A DNA stretch of 64,000 bases, taken from Pusillimonas noertemannii. Its GTDB lineage: Bacteria > Pseudomonadota > Gammaproteobacteria > Burkholderiales > Burkholderiaceae_B. Each line of letters starts with the position of its first letter. The first letter of the stretch is position 1. Position numbers and translations under genes: made by a program. The notes beneath the pieces were generated by a model that saw only the letters and a list, made by a program, of their open reading frames with translations, had not been told where the DNA came from and made no database searches. Location of the stretch: the NCBI RefSeq assembly GCF_003096595.1, contig NZ_QEKO01000002.1:497064-561063 (forward strand), in the 5' to 3' direction. Shown here in pieces: positions 15,084 to 26,471 of this stretch.

Positions 15084-15089
15084 ATTATA
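15084..15089 (-). promoter_or_regulatory. -10 box of ispB
   Basis: Perfect TATAAT on the minus strand, about 50 bp before the proposed ispB start. No good -35 hexamer is seen at the usual distance. Confidence 0.4.
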
Positions 15090-15172
15090 CGTGCTTGCAC
15101 AAGGCCCTCTGCAGCCCCCCGGCCCGAAATTGGCGATAATGGCGGTTTGCCCGGAATTGCCTGGAGAAACGC

Positions 15173-16039
15173 TTGAGTGCCTTAGACCTGACCACGCTCG
15201 TGGAACGCGCGGAACGCGTTCTGGCCCAACTTGAAGCCTGGCTGCCGCCCGCCCCGCCCGAAACCGACTGGAGCGCCCATGCATACCGCTGGCGCAAGCG
15301 CGGCGCGCGCGGCTGGCTCGACGCCGTAAAGCAGGTTTCCCGCATCGAGGCCGGCGACCTGCAGCATATCGAGCGCCAGAAAGGCATCATCGACCGCAAC
15401 ACCCGCCAGTTCATAGAAGGCAAGCCGGCCAACAACGTGCTGATGACCGGCGCCCGGGGCACCGGCAAGAGTTCGCTCGTGAAGGCCATGCTGGCCACTT
15501 ACGCCGACCAGGGCCTGCGCCTGATCGAGGTCGACAAGTCCGACCTGGCCGACCTGGACGACATCGTGCATCTGCTGGGCACCCGTCCCGAGCGCTTCAT
15601 CATTTTCTGCGACGACCTGTCCTTCGAAGAAGGCGAACCCGGCTACAAGGCGCTGAAATCGGTGCTCGACGGCTCCATCAGTGCCTCGGGCGACAACGTG
15701 CTGATCTACGCCACCTCGAATCGCCGCCATCTCATGCCGGAATACCTCAGCGAAAACCTCAGCGCGCAGCACCAGCCCGACGGCGAGATCCATCCGGGCG
15801 AAACCGTCGAGGAAAAAATCTCGCTGTCCGAACGCTTCGGCCTGTGGCTCTCGTTCTATCCCTTCAAGCAGGACGACTACCTGGACATCGTGAATTACTG
15901 GCTGGGCGTGCATGGCTGCTCGCCCGAGAACATCGCGGAATCCCGCATCGAAGCGCTGCAATGGGCTCTTGAACGCGGCTCGCGCTCGGGCCGTGTGGCA
16001 CGCCAGTTTGCCCGCGACTGGGCGGCCCGCCATGTCTAA
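15173..16039 (+). CDS. DUF815-family ATP-binding protein
   Basis: A 288-residue AAA-type ATPase of the DUF815 family, whose role is unknown. Walker A is GARGTGKSS at residues 93-101, FIIFCDDLSFEE is the Walker B region, and ATSNRRHLMPE is a sensor-like motif. The gene uses a TTG start with GGAG about seven bases upstream; the N-terminus matches the family's length and no ATG fits. Its end overlaps the start of the Nudix-ThiE gene by 8 bp, so the two are co-translated. Confidence 0.88.
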   Translation: MSALDLTTLVERAERVLAQLEAWLPPAPPETDWSAHAYRWRKRGARGWLDAVKQVSRIEAGDLQHIERQKGIIDRNTRQFIEGKPANNVLMTGARGTGKSSLVKAMLATYADQGLRLIEVDKSDLADLDDIVHLLGTRPERFIIFCDDLSFEEGEPGYKALKSVLDGSISASGDNVLIYATSNRRHLMPEYLSENLSAQHQPDGEIHPGETVEEKISLSERFGLWLSFYPFKQDDYLDIVNYWLGVHGCSPENIAESRIEALQWALERGSRSGRVARQFARDWAARHV

Positions 16040-17102
16040 ACCCTTCATCGACGTTGCGGCGGGCCTCATCCTGCGCCCCAACGGCGAACTGCTGCTGGCC
16101 GAGCGCCCGGGCGACAAGCCCTGGTCGGGCTGGTGGGAGCTGCCCGGCGGCAAGATCGAACCCGGCGAGACCGTGCTGCAGGCCCTGGCCCGCGAATTGA
16201 AGGAAGAGCTCGACATCGACGTGACCGAATCCGCGCGCTGGGTCACCCATGTGCACGAATACCCCAAGACCATCGTGCGCCTTTCCTTCTGCAAGGTCAC
16301 GGGGTGGCAAGGCACGCCCGCCGGCATCGAGGGCCAATCCCTGGCCTGGGTTCGCACCGACGTGCCGCTCGACATCGGCCCCCTGCTGCCCGCCACCGAG
16401 CCGCCGCTGCGCTGGCTGCAACTGCCTGAACGCTATCTGCTGACCTCGATAGGCGGCAGCGAGGGTCTGGCGGGCTTCCTGGCCAAACTCGAAGCGGCCC
16501 TGGCCCGCGGCAAGATGCTGGTCCAGTTCCGCGAGCCCCAATGGGCCGCCCAGGCCGATGCCGCCGAAGTGCGTGCCGGCCTGGAAGCCGTTCTTCGGGT
16601 TTGCCGCAAGGCCGGCGCGCCTTGCCTGCTCAATAGCGCTCATCCTGAAGACTGGTGGGCCCTGGCCGACGGGGTGCATCTGCGCGCCCAGGATGCAGCC
16701 GAATTGGCCAGCGGCCAGCGCCAGGCCCCGGCCGGCACCCTGCCCGACTTACCCGACGAGCCGGCGCAGGCCAACGGCACCGACCCAAACAGCCGCGAAT
16801 ACGCCCTGACACGCCGCGACGCCCATCTGAAGCCGCGCCGCCTGCTGGGTGTGTCGGCCCACAATGCCGACGACCTGAAAACCGCCCGCAGCCTGGGCGC
16901 CGACTTTGCCGTGCTGGGGCACGTGCTCGATACGCCCTCGCATCCGGGCCAGGCCCCGCTGGGCTGGGAAGGCTTTGCCGGCCTGGCCTTCGAAGCGGGC
17001 TTGCCGGTGTACGCCATAGGGGGCCAGTCGGCGGCTACCCTGCCCGCAGCCAGGCAGCATGGCGCGCACGGTGTTGCGGGCATTCGGCATTTGCTCGCGT
17101 AA
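16032..17102 (+). CDS. Nudix hydrolase fused to a ThiE-like domain
   Basis: A 356-residue two-domain protein. Residues 1-130 are a MutT-type Nudix hydrolase, with the Nudix box at 40-62 (GGKIEPGE, then RELKEEL). MutT removes oxidised dGTP from the pool. Residues about 150-356 resemble thiamine phosphate synthase ThiE (MLVQFREP, DGVHLRAQD, VLGHVLDTPSHPGQ, YAIGGQSAAT). This fusion is known in other proteobacteria, where the ThiE-like part is thought to be a degenerate or second activity. Whether it makes thiamine phosphate is unclear; the loop after residue 200 looks divergent. thiG and thiD lie 24 kb away. Confidence 0.88.
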   Translation: MSKPFIDVAAGLILRPNGELLLAERPGDKPWSGWWELPGGKIEPGETVLQALARELKEELDIDVTESARWVTHVHEYPKTIVRLSFCKVTGWQGTPAGIEGQSLAWVRTDVPLDIGPLLPATEPPLRWLQLPERYLLTSIGGSEGLAGFLAKLEAALARGKMLVQFREPQWAAQADAAEVRAGLEAVLRVCRKAGAPCLLNSAHPEDWWALADGVHLRAQDAAELASGQRQAPAGTLPDLPDEPAQANGTDPNSREYALTRRDAHLKPRRLLGVSAHNADDLKTARSLGADFAVLGHVLDTPSHPGQAPLGWEGFAGLAFEAGLPVYAIGGQSAATLPAARQHGAHGVAGIRHLLA

Positions 17103-17208
17103 ACCAGAACCAGGGCCATCCGGGCGATGCTTGGAACTCAGACCCAGGGCTCAAAAAGACCCCGATTCAGCGTCTCGAAGAACCTGAATCCAGCTTCAAA
17201 AACTGCGG

Positions 17209-18693
17209 CTATTCCACACTATCGTCGGGTCGCCGCTCGGCCTCCGGCACCTGCCAGCCCCCGCCCAGCGCCGTCATCAGCTGCACCGCCGCGATCTGGC
17301 GGCTCAGCCGCAGATCCAGGGCCGAGCGTTCGGCATTCAACACCGTGGCCTCCACCTGCACCACGCTCAGGTAGTCGATCATTCCCGCGTCGTACTGGTT
17401 CTGCGTCAGTTGCAGCGACTCGCGGGCCGAAGCCAGCGCCCTGCCCTGCGTCTCTTGCTCCTGCGCCAGTACGCGCAGCTGTATGAGATAATCCTCCACC
17501 TCTTGCAAGGCGGAAAGCACCGTAAGCCGGTAAGCCGCCACCTGCTCGTCATAGGCCGCGCGGGTCTCGTCCAGCCTCGCCTGCCGGGCGCCGCCGTCGA
17601 AAATGGTGAATGCCAGGGCCGGCCCCAGTGACCAGAAATGGAAGGGCGCGCTAAGCCATTCGGCCCACTGGCTGCCCCGGTAGCCCGCCTGGGCGCTGAG
17701 CGTCAGGTCGGGAAACCACGCCGCCTGGGCCACGCCGATCTGCGCATTGGCCTGGGCCGTGCGGCGTTCGGCCGCCGCAATGTCGGGACGCCGCTCGAGC
17801 AGCTGCGAGGGCAGGCCTGTGTCGGGCACCTTGGGCACCACGGCCACCAGCGACGGCGCTTCTTCAAGGCCGAACTGCGAAGGCGCACGCCCCAGCAACA
17901 CCGCCAAGGCATGCTCCAGCTGGGCCCGCTGCCGGTCCAGCGCCAGCATCTGCGTGCGGGCGTTTTCAAGCTGGGTCCGGGCCGAGGCCACATCGGCCTG
18001 GGCCGCCACGCCGGCGGCGTAGCGGTTCTGCGTCATCTCGAGCGAACGCTCGTAGGCCTTGACGGTCTGGCGAAAGAGATCTTTCTCGGCGTCATAGGCG
18101 CGCAGCTGGAAATAGGTCTGCGCCAGCGTCGACTGCATGCTCAGCCGGGTTGCCGCCAGGTCCGCCTCGCTGGCCTGCGCGCCCGCCTCGCTGGCTTCCA
18201 CCGTGCGACGCACGCGACCCCACAGGTCGACTTCCCAGCTGACGTTGCCCGACAGGCTGTACTGATTACCCGTGCCCCCCGTAGAACCGCCGCCCGAGCT
18301 CGAGCTTCCCGAGCCGCCGCCCGAGCGGGTGGCCGAGGCGGAAGTGCCCAAGGTGGGGAAAAAGCCCGCGCCGGCCGAGCGCACCAGGGCCTGGGCCTGC
18401 CTGTTGCGCGCCTCGGCCTGGACAATCGTAAGGTTGACGTCCAGCATCTCGCGCATGAGCTCGTCGAGCCGCGGGTCCTGGAAACTGCGCCACCAGTCGG
18501 GCCTCGGCGCCGCGTCGCTGGGACGGGCCGGGGTCCAGCCTTCGGTTTCCTTGTAGTGGTCGCCCACCTGCACGACCGGCAGGGTGTAGTCGGGGCCCAC
18601 AGCGCAGCCCGCCAGGGCCGCGCAGACGGCCAGCGCGACGGCCCGCAGGCCCTGGCGATACTGATCCGGCAAACTCAAACCGATTCCGTTCAT
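17209..18693 (-). CDS. RND efflux outer-membrane channel lipoprotein (OprM/NodT type)
   Basis: A 494-residue outer-membrane factor. The lipobox LAGC puts the acylated Cys at residue 30, and AVGPDYTLP follows, as in OprM. Two copies of the outer-membrane-efflux repeat follow, with typical DLWGRVRRTVEASEA, RRPDIAAAERRTAQANAQIG and GGARQARLDETRAAYDEQ. A Gly/Ser-rich run lies at about residues 124-142. It forms the exit duct for the MdtABC-type pump just upstream on the same strand, 123 bp away. The longer gap suggests a possible separate promoter, but none is clear. Confidence 0.9.
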   Translation of the reverse strand: MNGIGLSLPDQYRQGLRAVALAVCAALAGCAVGPDYTLPVVQVGDHYKETEGWTPARPSDAAPRPDWWRSFQDPRLDELMREMLDVNLTIVQAEARNRQAQALVRSAGAGFFPTLGTSASATRSGGGSGSSSSGGGSTGGTGNQYSLSGNVSWEVDLWGRVRRTVEASEAGAQASEADLAATRLSMQSTLAQTYFQLRAYDAEKDLFRQTVKAYERSLEMTQNRYAAGVAAQADVASARTQLENARTQMLALDRQRAQLEHALAVLLGRAPSQFGLEEAPSLVAVVPKVPDTGLPSQLLERRPDIAAAERRTAQANAQIGVAQAAWFPDLTLSAQAGYRGSQWAEWLSAPFHFWSLGPALAFTIFDGGARQARLDETRAAYDEQVAAYRLTVLSALQEVEDYLIQLRVLAQEQETQGRALASARESLQLTQNQYDAGMIDYLSVVQVEATVLNAERSALDLRLSRQIAAVQLMTALGGGWQVPEAERRPDDSVE

Positions 18694-18816
18694 GTTTCTC
18701 TCTTTCTTCCTGGCCGCGCGGCGCAGACGGCCCTATGCTCTCTTTCATGCTTGCCGTGCCCCTGGCGGCGCTCCGCCTGCCGCCGGGGCGCCCTGGCTTC
18801 AGGCATCGTCACGGCC

Positions 18817-21800
18817 TCACTCATCGGACCCGGCCGCCAGTGGTTCCCGCGCCCCGCGCGGACGCCTCCAGCGGGCCGCCCACAAGCGCAGGCGATCCAG
18901 GTACAAATAGACCACCGGGGTGGTGTAAAGGGTAAGCACTTGGCTCAGGATGAGGCCGCCCGCGATGGTAATGCCCAGCGGCTGGCGGATCTCGACACCC
19001 GTGCCGGTGGCGAATATCAGCGGCAGCGCCCCGAACAGGGCCGATACGGTCGTCATCATGATGGGGCGGAAGCGAACCAGGCAGGCCTCGAAGATGGCGT
19101 CCCGCGTGGACAGCTTGCGCTGGCGCTCGGCCTGAAGGGCGAAATCCACCATCATGATGGCGTTCTTCTTGACGATGCCGATCAGCAAAAAGACGCCGAT
19201 CAGTGCGATGAGCGAAAACTCGTGCCCCAAAAGGCGCAAGGCCAGCAGCGCCCCGATGCCCGCCGAAGGCAGGGTCGAAAGAATGGTGATGGGGTGCACA
19301 TAGCTTTCATACAGCATGCCCAGCACGATATACATGGTAAGCAGCGCGGCGAGAATCAGCCAGGGCTGCTGCTGCACCGCTTTCTGCAGGTCTTGCGCAT
19401 CACCCACGAAGCCCGCCTGGATCTGGTCGCTGGGCAGGCCGATGCGGGCCACCGCCCGCTCGATGGCGGCGGAAGCCTCTTCCAGGGTCACGCCCGGCGC
19501 CAGGTCGAACGAGGTGTTTTCGGCGGCGAGCAGGCCCTCGTGCCTGACACTCGTCGGCGCATTGCCCGACTCGAACCGGGCGAACGAAGCCAGGGGCACG
19601 CGATTGCCCTCTGCCGTAATGACCTGCACCTGCTTCAACGACTCGATGTCGCGGGCGTAGCGCGGGTCGACGGCCATGACCACATGGTATTGGTTCAAGG
19701 GCCCATAGATGACCGACACCTGGCGCTGGCTGAAGGCGTTGTTCAGGGTGGAGGCGACCAGCGACATGTCCACGCCCAGGCGGGTGGCCGCATCGCGGTC
19801 GATCACCAGTTCGACCCGCTGGGCCCTGTCTTCAATACCGTCTTCCACGTCGACGAGCTCGGGCAGCGCGGACATGGCCGCGCGCAGTTTGGTAACCCAG
19901 GTTTGCAGCAGGGACAGGTCGCTGGCCATCAGCGTGTAGTCGTACGAGCTGAAGCCCCTGCGCCCCCCTCCGCGCAAGTCCTGCTCGGGAATCAGCGTCA
20001 GTCGCGCGCCTGGCTCGCTGCTGAACCGGGGGCGCAGGCGGTTGACGACCTCGACGGCGCTGGCGTTGCGCTCGTCAAGCGGCTTGAGCTGGATCATCAT
20101 GAAGCTCGAGGTGCTGCCGCCGCGCCCCCCCATGAAGACCGTGGCGCTGTCGACGGCGGGATCCTCCATGAGTATGCGGCGGAACTTCTCGAGCTTGGGC
20201 CGGGCGGCCTGGAAGGAGGTTCCCTGGTCCACCCTGAAGAAGCCCATGAGCTGCCCCGTGTCCTGCTGCGGAAAAAAGCTTTTGGGCACGACCGAATACA
20301 GGTAGACGTTCAGCCCTATGGTGGCGAACAGCAGCAATATCATCAGGCGGCTGTGGCGCAGCGCCCATTCGAGCGAACTGCGATACCCGCGCCACAGGAG
20401 ATCGCCCACGCTCTGCAAGAGCCGGCCCACTGCGCCGGGCTGCCGCTTGACCTGGGCGCCGGGCTTGAGCAGGCGCGAGCACATCATGGGGGTAAGGATC
20501 AGCGACAGCAGCAGGGAGACCATGATGGCCGCCGTGAGCGTGACGGCAAACTCGCGAAACAGCCGCCCCAGCATGTCGCCCATCAGCAGGATGGGAATGA
20601 AGACCGCCACCAGCGACACGCTCATGGCCATCACGGTAAAGCCCACTTCACGCACCCCGCGCACTGCCGCGCGAAAGGGCGACATGCCGCGCTCGATGTG
20701 CCGCGAAATGTTCTCGAGCACGACGATGGCGTCGTCGACTACGAAGCCGGTGGCCACGATCAGGGCCATGAGCGAGATCGTGTTCAGGCTGAAGCCGAAC
20801 CACCACATCAAGCCAAAGGTGGTAATGAGCGAAGCCGGCACGACAATGCTGGGGATGAGCGCCGCACGCAGATTGCGCAGGAACAGCAACACCACCATCA
20901 CCACCAGGATCACGGCAATGATCAGGGTGATCTCGGCCTCGTGCAGCGAGGCGCGTATGCTGGGCGTGCGATCCTGGGCCACGGTCAGCTGCACGTGGGC
21001 CGGCGCCATGGCCTGGAACATCGGCAGCTGCGCGCGTATGGCGTCCACCGTCTCGATGATGTTCGCGTCGGGCTGGCGGCGGATGATCAGCAGGACCGCC
21101 TGCTTGTCGTTGAAGTAGCCGACGTTGTAGATTTCTTCGAGCCCGTCTTCGACGGTTGCGACATCCCTCAGCCGTATCGGCGCCCCGTCGCGCCAGGCCA
21201 CGATAAGCGGCGCGTACTGCTCGGCGCGGGTCATCTGCGGGCTGGACAATATCTGCCAATGATGGCGGTCGTTCTCGACGATGCCGTTGGGCCGCAGGGT
21301 GTTCGCATTGGACAGCGCCATGCGGATCTCGTCCAGCGAGACGCCCGCGCTGACCAGCGCCTGCGGGTTCAGGCTGACGCGCACGGCCGGCAAAGAGCTT
21401 CCGCCCACGGTCACCTCGCCCACGCCGGTTACCTGCGCCAGCTTCTGCGCAATGACCGTGGAGGCCAGGTCGTACAGCTGGCCCTGGGTGGCAACGTCGG
21501 AAGTCAGCGCCAGCACCATGATGGGCGCGGACGAGGGGTTCACCTTGTTGTAGGTGGGGTTGTTGCGCAGGCCCGAGGGCAGCATGCTGCGCGCCTCGTT
21601 GATGGCCGCCTGCACGTCGCGGGCCGCGCTGTTGATGTCCCGGTCCATGTCGAACATCAGCGTGATGTTGGTCGAGCCCTCTGAACTGCGCGACGACATT
21701 TCCTTCAGGCCCGCGATGGAGCCCAATGCCTGCTCGAGCGGCATGGCGACGCTGGACGCCATGGTCTCGGGGCTTGCCCCCGCCATGCGCGCATTGACCG

Positions 21801-21936
21801 AGATCATGGGGAAATCGATCTCGGGCAACGGCGCCACCGGCAGCAGCCTGTAGGCCAGCACGCCCGTCAGCACCAGCGCGATGGACAACAGCGTGGTCGC
21901 CACCGGCCGCATGATGAACAGGGTCAGCCATTTCAT
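18817..21936 (-). CDS. mdtC: RND multidrug efflux transporter, inner-membrane subunit MdtC/MuxC type
   Basis: A 1,039-residue RND pump protein, full length for the HAE1 family. The proton-relay pair is in [17 protein letters not shown]. It pairs with the product of the upstream mdtB-type gene to form a heterotrimeric pump, as known for MdtBC and MuxBC. Its ATG overlaps the mdtB stop (ATGA). The substrates of MdtABC relatives include bile salts, novobiocin and beta-lactams, but cannot be told from sequence. Confidence 0.93.
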   Translation of the reverse strand: MKWLTLFIMRPVATTLLSIALVLTGVLAYRLLPVAPLPEIDFPMISVNARMAGASPETMASSVAMPLEQALGSIAGLKEMSSRSSEGSTNITLMFDMDRDINSAARDVQAAINEARSMLPSGLRNNPTYNKVNPSSAPIMVLALTSDVATQGQLYDLASTVIAQKLAQVTGVGEVTVGGSSLPAVRVSLNPQALVSAGVSLDEIRMALSNANTLRPNGIVENDRHHWQILSSPQMTRAEQYAPLIVAWRDGAPIRLRDVATVEDGLEEIYNVGYFNDKQAVLLIIRRQPDANIIETVDAIRAQLPMFQAMAPAHVQLTVAQDRTPSIRASLHEAEITLIIAVILVVMVVLLFLRNLRAALIPSIVVPASLITTFGLMWWFGFSLNTISLMALIVATGFVVDDAIVVLENISRHIERGMSPFRAAVRGVREVGFTVMAMSVSLVAVFIPILLMGDMLGRLFREFAVTLTAAIMVSLLLSLILTPMMCSRLLKPGAQVKRQPGAVGRLLQSVGDLLWRGYRSSLEWALRHSRLMILLLFATIGLNVYLYSVVPKSFFPQQDTGQLMGFFRVDQGTSFQAARPKLEKFRRILMEDPAVDSATVFMGGRGGSTSSFMMIQLKPLDERNASAVEVVNRLRPRFSSEPGARLTLIPEQDLRGGGRRGFSSYDYTLMASDLSLLQTWVTKLRAAMSALPELVDVEDGIEDRAQRVELVIDRDAATRLGVDMSLVASTLNNAFSQRQVSVIYGPLNQYHVVMAVDPRYARDIESLKQVQVITAEGNRVPLASFARFESGNAPTSVRHEGLLAAENTSFDLAPGVTLEEASAAIERAVARIGLPSDQIQAGFVGDAQDLQKAVQQQPWLILAALLTMYIVLGMLYESYVHPITILSTLPSAGIGALLALRLLGHEFSLIALIGVFLLIGIVKKNAIMMVDFALQAERQRKLSTRDAIFEACLVRFRPIMMTTVSALFGALPLIFATGTGVEIRQPLGITIAGGLILSQVLTLYTTPVVYLYLDRLRLWAARWRRPRGAREPLAAGSDE

Positions 21937-24900
21937 GGCAGCGCCTCACCGGCATTACTACGCCGCGCCCACCTTGCCTTGTAACGGCGCGACATCCGGT
22001 CGAACATCAGGTAGATGACGGGCGTGGTGAACAAGGTGAGCAGCTGGCTGCAGATCAATCCGCCCACCATGACCAGGCCCAGCGGCTGGCGCAGTTCGGA
22101 ACCCGCGCCCGTGGACAGCATGAGTGGAATCGCGCTGAACAGGGCCGCCAGGGTGGTCATCAAAATGGGCCGGAAGCGCAGCAGGGCCGCTTCATGAATG
22201 GCGTCGCGCGGCGCCAGGCCGCGCTGGCGCTCGGCATCGAGCGCGAAGTCGATCATCATGATGGCGTTCTTCTTGACGATGCCTATCAGCAGGATGATGC
22301 CGATGATGCCTATCATGTCCAGCGCCTTGCCGGTCAGCAGCAGGGCCAGCAAGGCGCCTATGGCCGCCGACGGCAGCGTCGACAATATGGTGACCGGATG
22401 AATGTAGCTTTCGTACAGGATGCCCAGCACGATGTACATGGCCGCCACGGCCGCCAGCATCAGCCAGAGGGTGCTGGCCAGCGATGCCTCGAAGGCCCGC
22501 GCGGCACCCTGGAAGCGCATCTCTATCGTGGCGGGCATGTCGAGCTCGGCCTGTGCCCGCGTGATGGCGTCCACGGCGTCGGAAAGGGCCACGCCGGGCG
22601 CCAGGTTGAAGGAAAGCGTGGTGGCGGGAAACTGGCCCAGGCGCTCGATGGAAAGCAGCCCGGCCCGCTCGGTGGCCGTCACGATGCTGCTCAGGGGCGT
22701 GACCGCGCCCGACTCGGTGCGCACATAGATGTGGTTCAGCGCCTCGGGGCTGCGCCGGAACTGCTCGTCCACTTCGAGCACCACCCGGTACTGGGCCGAT
22801 TGCGTGAATATCGTCGACACCAGGCGCTGGCCGAATGCATCGTAAAGCGCCTCGTCGACCGCCGCCATGGTGATGCCCAGCCGGGCGGCCGCATCGCGGT
22901 CTATCGCAAGCACCGTCTGCAGCCCCCCCGATTGCTGGTCGTTGGCGACGTCTTCCAGCTGCGGCAGCCGGCGCATGGCCTCTTCAAGCCGCGGCGCCCA
23001 TTCCAGCAGCACCGCGCGGTCGGGGTCGGACAGCGACATCTGGTATTGCGTGCGGCTGACGCGGTCTTCGATGGTCAGGTCTTGCACGGGCTGCATGTAC
23101 ACCCGGATGTCGGGTATGCCGGCCAGTTGCTCGTTCAGGCGCCGTATGATGTCGGCCGCGTTCGAGCCGCGGTCTGAAAGCGGCTTGAGCGCGATCTGCA
23201 TGCGGCCGGTATTGACGGTGGCGTTGGTGCCGTCGATGCCGATGAAGGACGAAACCGTATCGACGTCCGGGTCTTGCAAGATGACGTCGACCGCCTGCTT
23301 CTGGCGCTCGGCCATGGCGCTGAAGGAAACCGTGGCGGGTGCCTGGCTGATGGCCTGGACGAGGCCGGTGTCCTGCTGCGGAAAGAAGCCCTTGGGCACC
23401 AGGGCGTACAGCACGGCGGTAAGCAGCAGCGTGCCCACCGCCACCCACAGGGTAAGCCGCTGGTGGTTCAGCACCCAGCCAAGGCCCCGCTCGTAGGCGG
23501 CCACCAGGCGATCCATCTCGCGGCCCAGCCAGCGCTGGAAGCGCCCGTGCCGCTGTTCGGCCTCGGGACGCAGCAGCCGCGCGCACATCATGGGCGTGAG
23601 CGTAAGCGATATGCCCAGCGACAGAAGAATGGCCACCGCCAGGGTAATGGCGAACTCGCTGAACAGGCGGCCGATGACGTCGCTCATGAACAGCAGGGGA
23701 ATCAGCACGGCGATCAGGGACAAAGTCAGCGAGACCAGCGTGAAGCCGATCTGGGCCGCGCCCTTCAGGGCCGCCTGCATGGCGCTCTCGCCCTCTTCGA
23801 TGTGGCGGGCGATGTTCTCGATCATGACGATGGCGTCGTCCACCACGAAGCCGGTCGCGATCGTCAGCGCCATGAGGGTCAGGTTGTTCACGCTGAAACC
23901 CGTCAAGTACATGATGGCGAAGGTGCCCACCAGGGACAGCGGCACGACCACGCTGGGAATGAAGGTGGCGGTCCAGCTGCGCAGGAAGGCGAAGGTGACC
24001 ATGACCACCAGCACGATGGCCAGCAGCATCTCGAACTGCACGTGGTTGATCGAATCGCGGATGGTCTGGGTGCGGTCGGTCGCAACCGAAACATCCACCC
24101 CTATGGGCAGGGCCTGCCGCAGCGAAGGCAGCAGCTCTTTCACCCGGTCGACCACCTCGATGACGTTGGCGCCGGGCTGGCGCTGGATGTTCAGCAGGAT
24201 GGCGGGTTCATTACCCACCCAGGCGGCCTGGCGCGTGTTCTCGGCGCCCCGGCTGGCCACCGCGACGTCGCGCAGGCGCAGCGCCGCCCCCTCGTTGTAG
24301 GCGAGGATGAGGTTTTCGTAGTCCTGGATGGAGCTCAGCTGGTCGTTGGTGTTGATGGTGGTCGACCGCTGGGGACCGTCGAGATTTCCCTTGGGCTGGT
24401 TGACGTTGGCCGACGTGATGGCATTGCGCAGGTCGGACAGGGCCAGGCCCCGCGCGGCCAGGGCCTGCGGATCGGCCTGGATGCGCACCGCCGGCCGTTG
24501 TCCCCCGGCTATGCTGACCAGGCCGACGCCCGTGATCTGCGAAAGCTTTTGTGCCACGCGGATGTCGATCAGGTCGCGCACTTCGTGCAGCGGCAGGGTG
24601 GGCGACGTGACGGCCAGGCTGATCACCGGCGTATCGGCCGGGTTCACCTTGTTGTATACCGGCGGCGCCGGCATGTCGTTGGGCAGCAGGCTGGAGGCTG
24701 CGTTGATGGCCGCCTGCACCTCTTGCTCGGCCACGTCCAGCGCCAGGTCCAGGTCGAACTGCAGCGTGATGGACGACAGGCCGCCCGAGCTGGTGGAGGT
24801 CATCTGGATCAGGCCCGGCATCTGCCCGAACTGCCGCTCGAGCGGCGAAGTGACCAATGCAGCCATGACGTCGGGGCTGGCGCCCGGATATTCGGTGCTG

Positions 24901-25040
24901 ACCTGTATGGTGGGGTAGTCGACCTCGGGCAGCGCCGACACCGGCAGCATGCGGTAGGCCAGCAGGCCGGCGATAAGCAGGGCCACCATGGAAAGCGTGG
25001 TGGCTACGGGCCGAAGAATGAAAAGACGCGATAGATTCAT
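21933..25040 (-). CDS. mdtB: RND multidrug efflux transporter, inner-membrane subunit MdtB/MuxB type
   Basis: A 1,035-residue RND protein paralogous to the next gene. The N-terminus [20 protein letters not shown] and the [17 protein letters not shown] segment with the two proton-relay aspartates are typical. Two tandem RND genes after one adaptor is the hallmark of the MdtABC/MuxABC type. It starts 27 bp after the adaptor gene and ends in an ATGA overlap with mdtC. Confidence 0.93.
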   Translation of the reverse strand: MNLSRLFILRPVATTLSMVALLIAGLLAYRMLPVSALPEVDYPTIQVSTEYPGASPDVMAALVTSPLERQFGQMPGLIQMTSTSSGGLSSITLQFDLDLALDVAEQEVQAAINAASSLLPNDMPAPPVYNKVNPADTPVISLAVTSPTLPLHEVRDLIDIRVAQKLSQITGVGLVSIAGGQRPAVRIQADPQALAARGLALSDLRNAITSANVNQPKGNLDGPQRSTTINTNDQLSSIQDYENLILAYNEGAALRLRDVAVASRGAENTRQAAWVGNEPAILLNIQRQPGANVIEVVDRVKELLPSLRQALPIGVDVSVATDRTQTIRDSINHVQFEMLLAIVLVVMVTFAFLRSWTATFIPSVVVPLSLVGTFAIMYLTGFSVNNLTLMALTIATGFVVDDAIVMIENIARHIEEGESAMQAALKGAAQIGFTLVSLTLSLIAVLIPLLFMSDVIGRLFSEFAITLAVAILLSLGISLTLTPMMCARLLRPEAEQRHGRFQRWLGREMDRLVAAYERGLGWVLNHQRLTLWVAVGTLLLTAVLYALVPKGFFPQQDTGLVQAISQAPATVSFSAMAERQKQAVDVILQDPDVDTVSSFIGIDGTNATVNTGRMQIALKPLSDRGSNAADIIRRLNEQLAGIPDIRVYMQPVQDLTIEDRVSRTQYQMSLSDPDRAVLLEWAPRLEEAMRRLPQLEDVANDQQSGGLQTVLAIDRDAAARLGITMAAVDEALYDAFGQRLVSTIFTQSAQYRVVLEVDEQFRRSPEALNHIYVRTESGAVTPLSSIVTATERAGLLSIERLGQFPATTLSFNLAPGVALSDAVDAITRAQAELDMPATIEMRFQGAARAFEASLASTLWLMLAAVAAMYIVLGILYESYIHPVTILSTLPSAAIGALLALLLTGKALDMIGIIGIILLIGIVKKNAIMMIDFALDAERQRGLAPRDAIHEAALLRFRPILMTTLAALFSAIPLMLSTGAGSELRQPLGLVMVGGLICSQLLTLFTTPVIYLMFDRMSRRYKARWARRSNAGEALP

Positions 25041-25067
25041 GGCGCGAACAGAGGTCTGCCAATATTG

Positions 25068-26330
25068 CTAGTGCGGCGAGCGCACGCCGCTGCCGCGACG
25101 TCCGCCCGGCACGGCGGCGGGCCGCGCCGCCTGCTCTTCGCCGGTCACGATTTCAACCTTGGCGCCCTCGCGCAGCCGGTCGACGCCCTCGGTGACGACC
25201 CGCACGCCCGCTTCGAGGCCGCTTTCAACCGCCACTCTGTCGCCGTCGACCGTGCCCGTCGCGATGCGCTGGATGCGCACCGTATCGTCCTCGGCCAGGG
25301 CATAGACAAAGGCGCCCTGGGAGCCCTGCTGCACAGCCGCGGCCGGAATCACGATGGCGGGCAGCCCGGTGCGCACCTTGACGCGCACATTGACAAACTG
25401 ATTGGGGAACAGCGTTTCGTCCTGGTTGGGGAAACGCGCCTTGAGCTTGAGGGTTCCGGTGGCGATATCGATCTGGTTGTCGACCGACTCGAGCTCGCCC
25501 GTGGCCAGCTTGCGCGTATCGCCGCTGTCGTAGACGTCGACCTCGAGCTTGATGCCCTGCCTGAACTGCTCGAGCACTTCGGGAACCCGGGCCTGCGGCA
25601 GGGTAAACACCACCGAGATGGGCTGGGTCTGCGTCAGGACCACCAGGCCGTCGGTGCCTGACGATGAAATGAGATTGCCCTGGTCGATCTGGCGCAGCCC
25701 CAGCCGGCCGTCGATGGGAGCGGTGATTTCGGTAAAGCCGAGCTGCAGCCTGGCGTCGTCCACCGCCGCCTGGTCGCTTTTTTTCGAACCCAGGTATTGC
25801 TGCACCAGCGCGGCCTGGGCGTCGACCTGCTGCTTGGCGATGGAATTCTGCTTGAACAGCAATTGATAGCGCTGCAGGTCGCGCTGCGCGTTCTCGAGCT
25901 GGGCCTGGTTCTGCTTCTGCTGCCCCAGCGCCTGGTCGAGCTGCACTTGGTAGGGCCGGGGGTCGATGCGGGCCAGCAGGTCGCCTTGCTTGACCTTCTG
26001 GCCTTCTTCGAAAAAGATCTCTTGCAGCTCGCCGTCGACCCGGCTGCGCACCGTGACAGTGTTGTAGGCCGTAACCGTGCCGATGGCCCGGTAGACGATG
26101 TCGATCTTGCTGTCCTGGCTGGGCGCCACTCGCACGGGTACGGCGGCCCCCATGCCGCCGGGCATGAAGGGGTTGCCCGGCCCGGCGGGTCCGGTCGGTC
26201 CTGACTGCCCGGGCTGCCCGCCGCTGCCAAAGTACCAGTATGCCGCGGCGGCCACCAATACTATGCATAGCATCCACCACCAAGGGCGGGCGATGCGGCG
26301 CCTGCCCGTCCCGGGACGCGAATCCGACAT
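25068..26330 (-). CDS. mdtA: RND efflux periplasmic adaptor, MdtA type
   Basis: A 420-residue membrane fusion protein. One N-terminal membrane anchor (WWWMLCIVLVAAAAYWYF) is followed by a Gly/Pro linker, a lipoyl-like half (VTVRSRVDGELQEIFFEEGQ), an alpha-hairpin rich in Gln (about residues 130-190), and a beta-barrel (VVFTLPQARVPEVLEQF). It bridges the inner-membrane pump to the outer-membrane duct. GGAG lies nine bases before the ATG. It is the first gene of the pump operon; no BaeRS-like regulator is adjacent. Confidence 0.92.
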   Translation of the reverse strand: MSDSRPGTGRRRIARPWWWMLCIVLVAAAAYWYFGSGGQPGQSGPTGPAGPGNPFMPGGMGAAVPVRVAPSQDSKIDIVYRAIGTVTAYNTVTVRSRVDGELQEIFFEEGQKVKQGDLLARIDPRPYQVQLDQALGQQKQNQAQLENAQRDLQRYQLLFKQNSIAKQQVDAQAALVQQYLGSKKSDQAAVDDARLQLGFTEITAPIDGRLGLRQIDQGNLISSSGTDGLVVLTQTQPISVVFTLPQARVPEVLEQFRQGIKLEVDVYDSGDTRKLATGELESVDNQIDIATGTLKLKARFPNQDETLFPNQFVNVRVKVRTGLPAIVIPAAAVQQGSQGAFVYALAEDDTVRIQRIATGTVDGDRVAVESGLEAGVRVVTEGVDRLREGAKVEIVTGEEQAARPAAVPGGRRGSGVRSPH

Positions 26331-26471
26331 GCAAGATCTCCAGTGGAAAAATTAAGCCGCTATTGTCGCCAATTCTGTCCCGGGCGCGAACAAAAAACAG
26401 CCAATTGAAATCGACCGCAACAACTTCCACCGGCGGGCGAGGAGAGGCCTTGCAATGGCGGCGACGCGCCT

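Noticed and set aside
17638-21684. Open frame of 1,348 codons on the plus strand
   Set aside because: It is antisense to the mdtC-type and outer-membrane channel genes, has low-complexity Arg/Gly/His-rich sequence and no family motif; a product of high GC codon bias.
23274-25034. Open frame of 586 codons on the plus strand
   Set aside because: Antisense to the mdtB-type gene; no recognisable domain.
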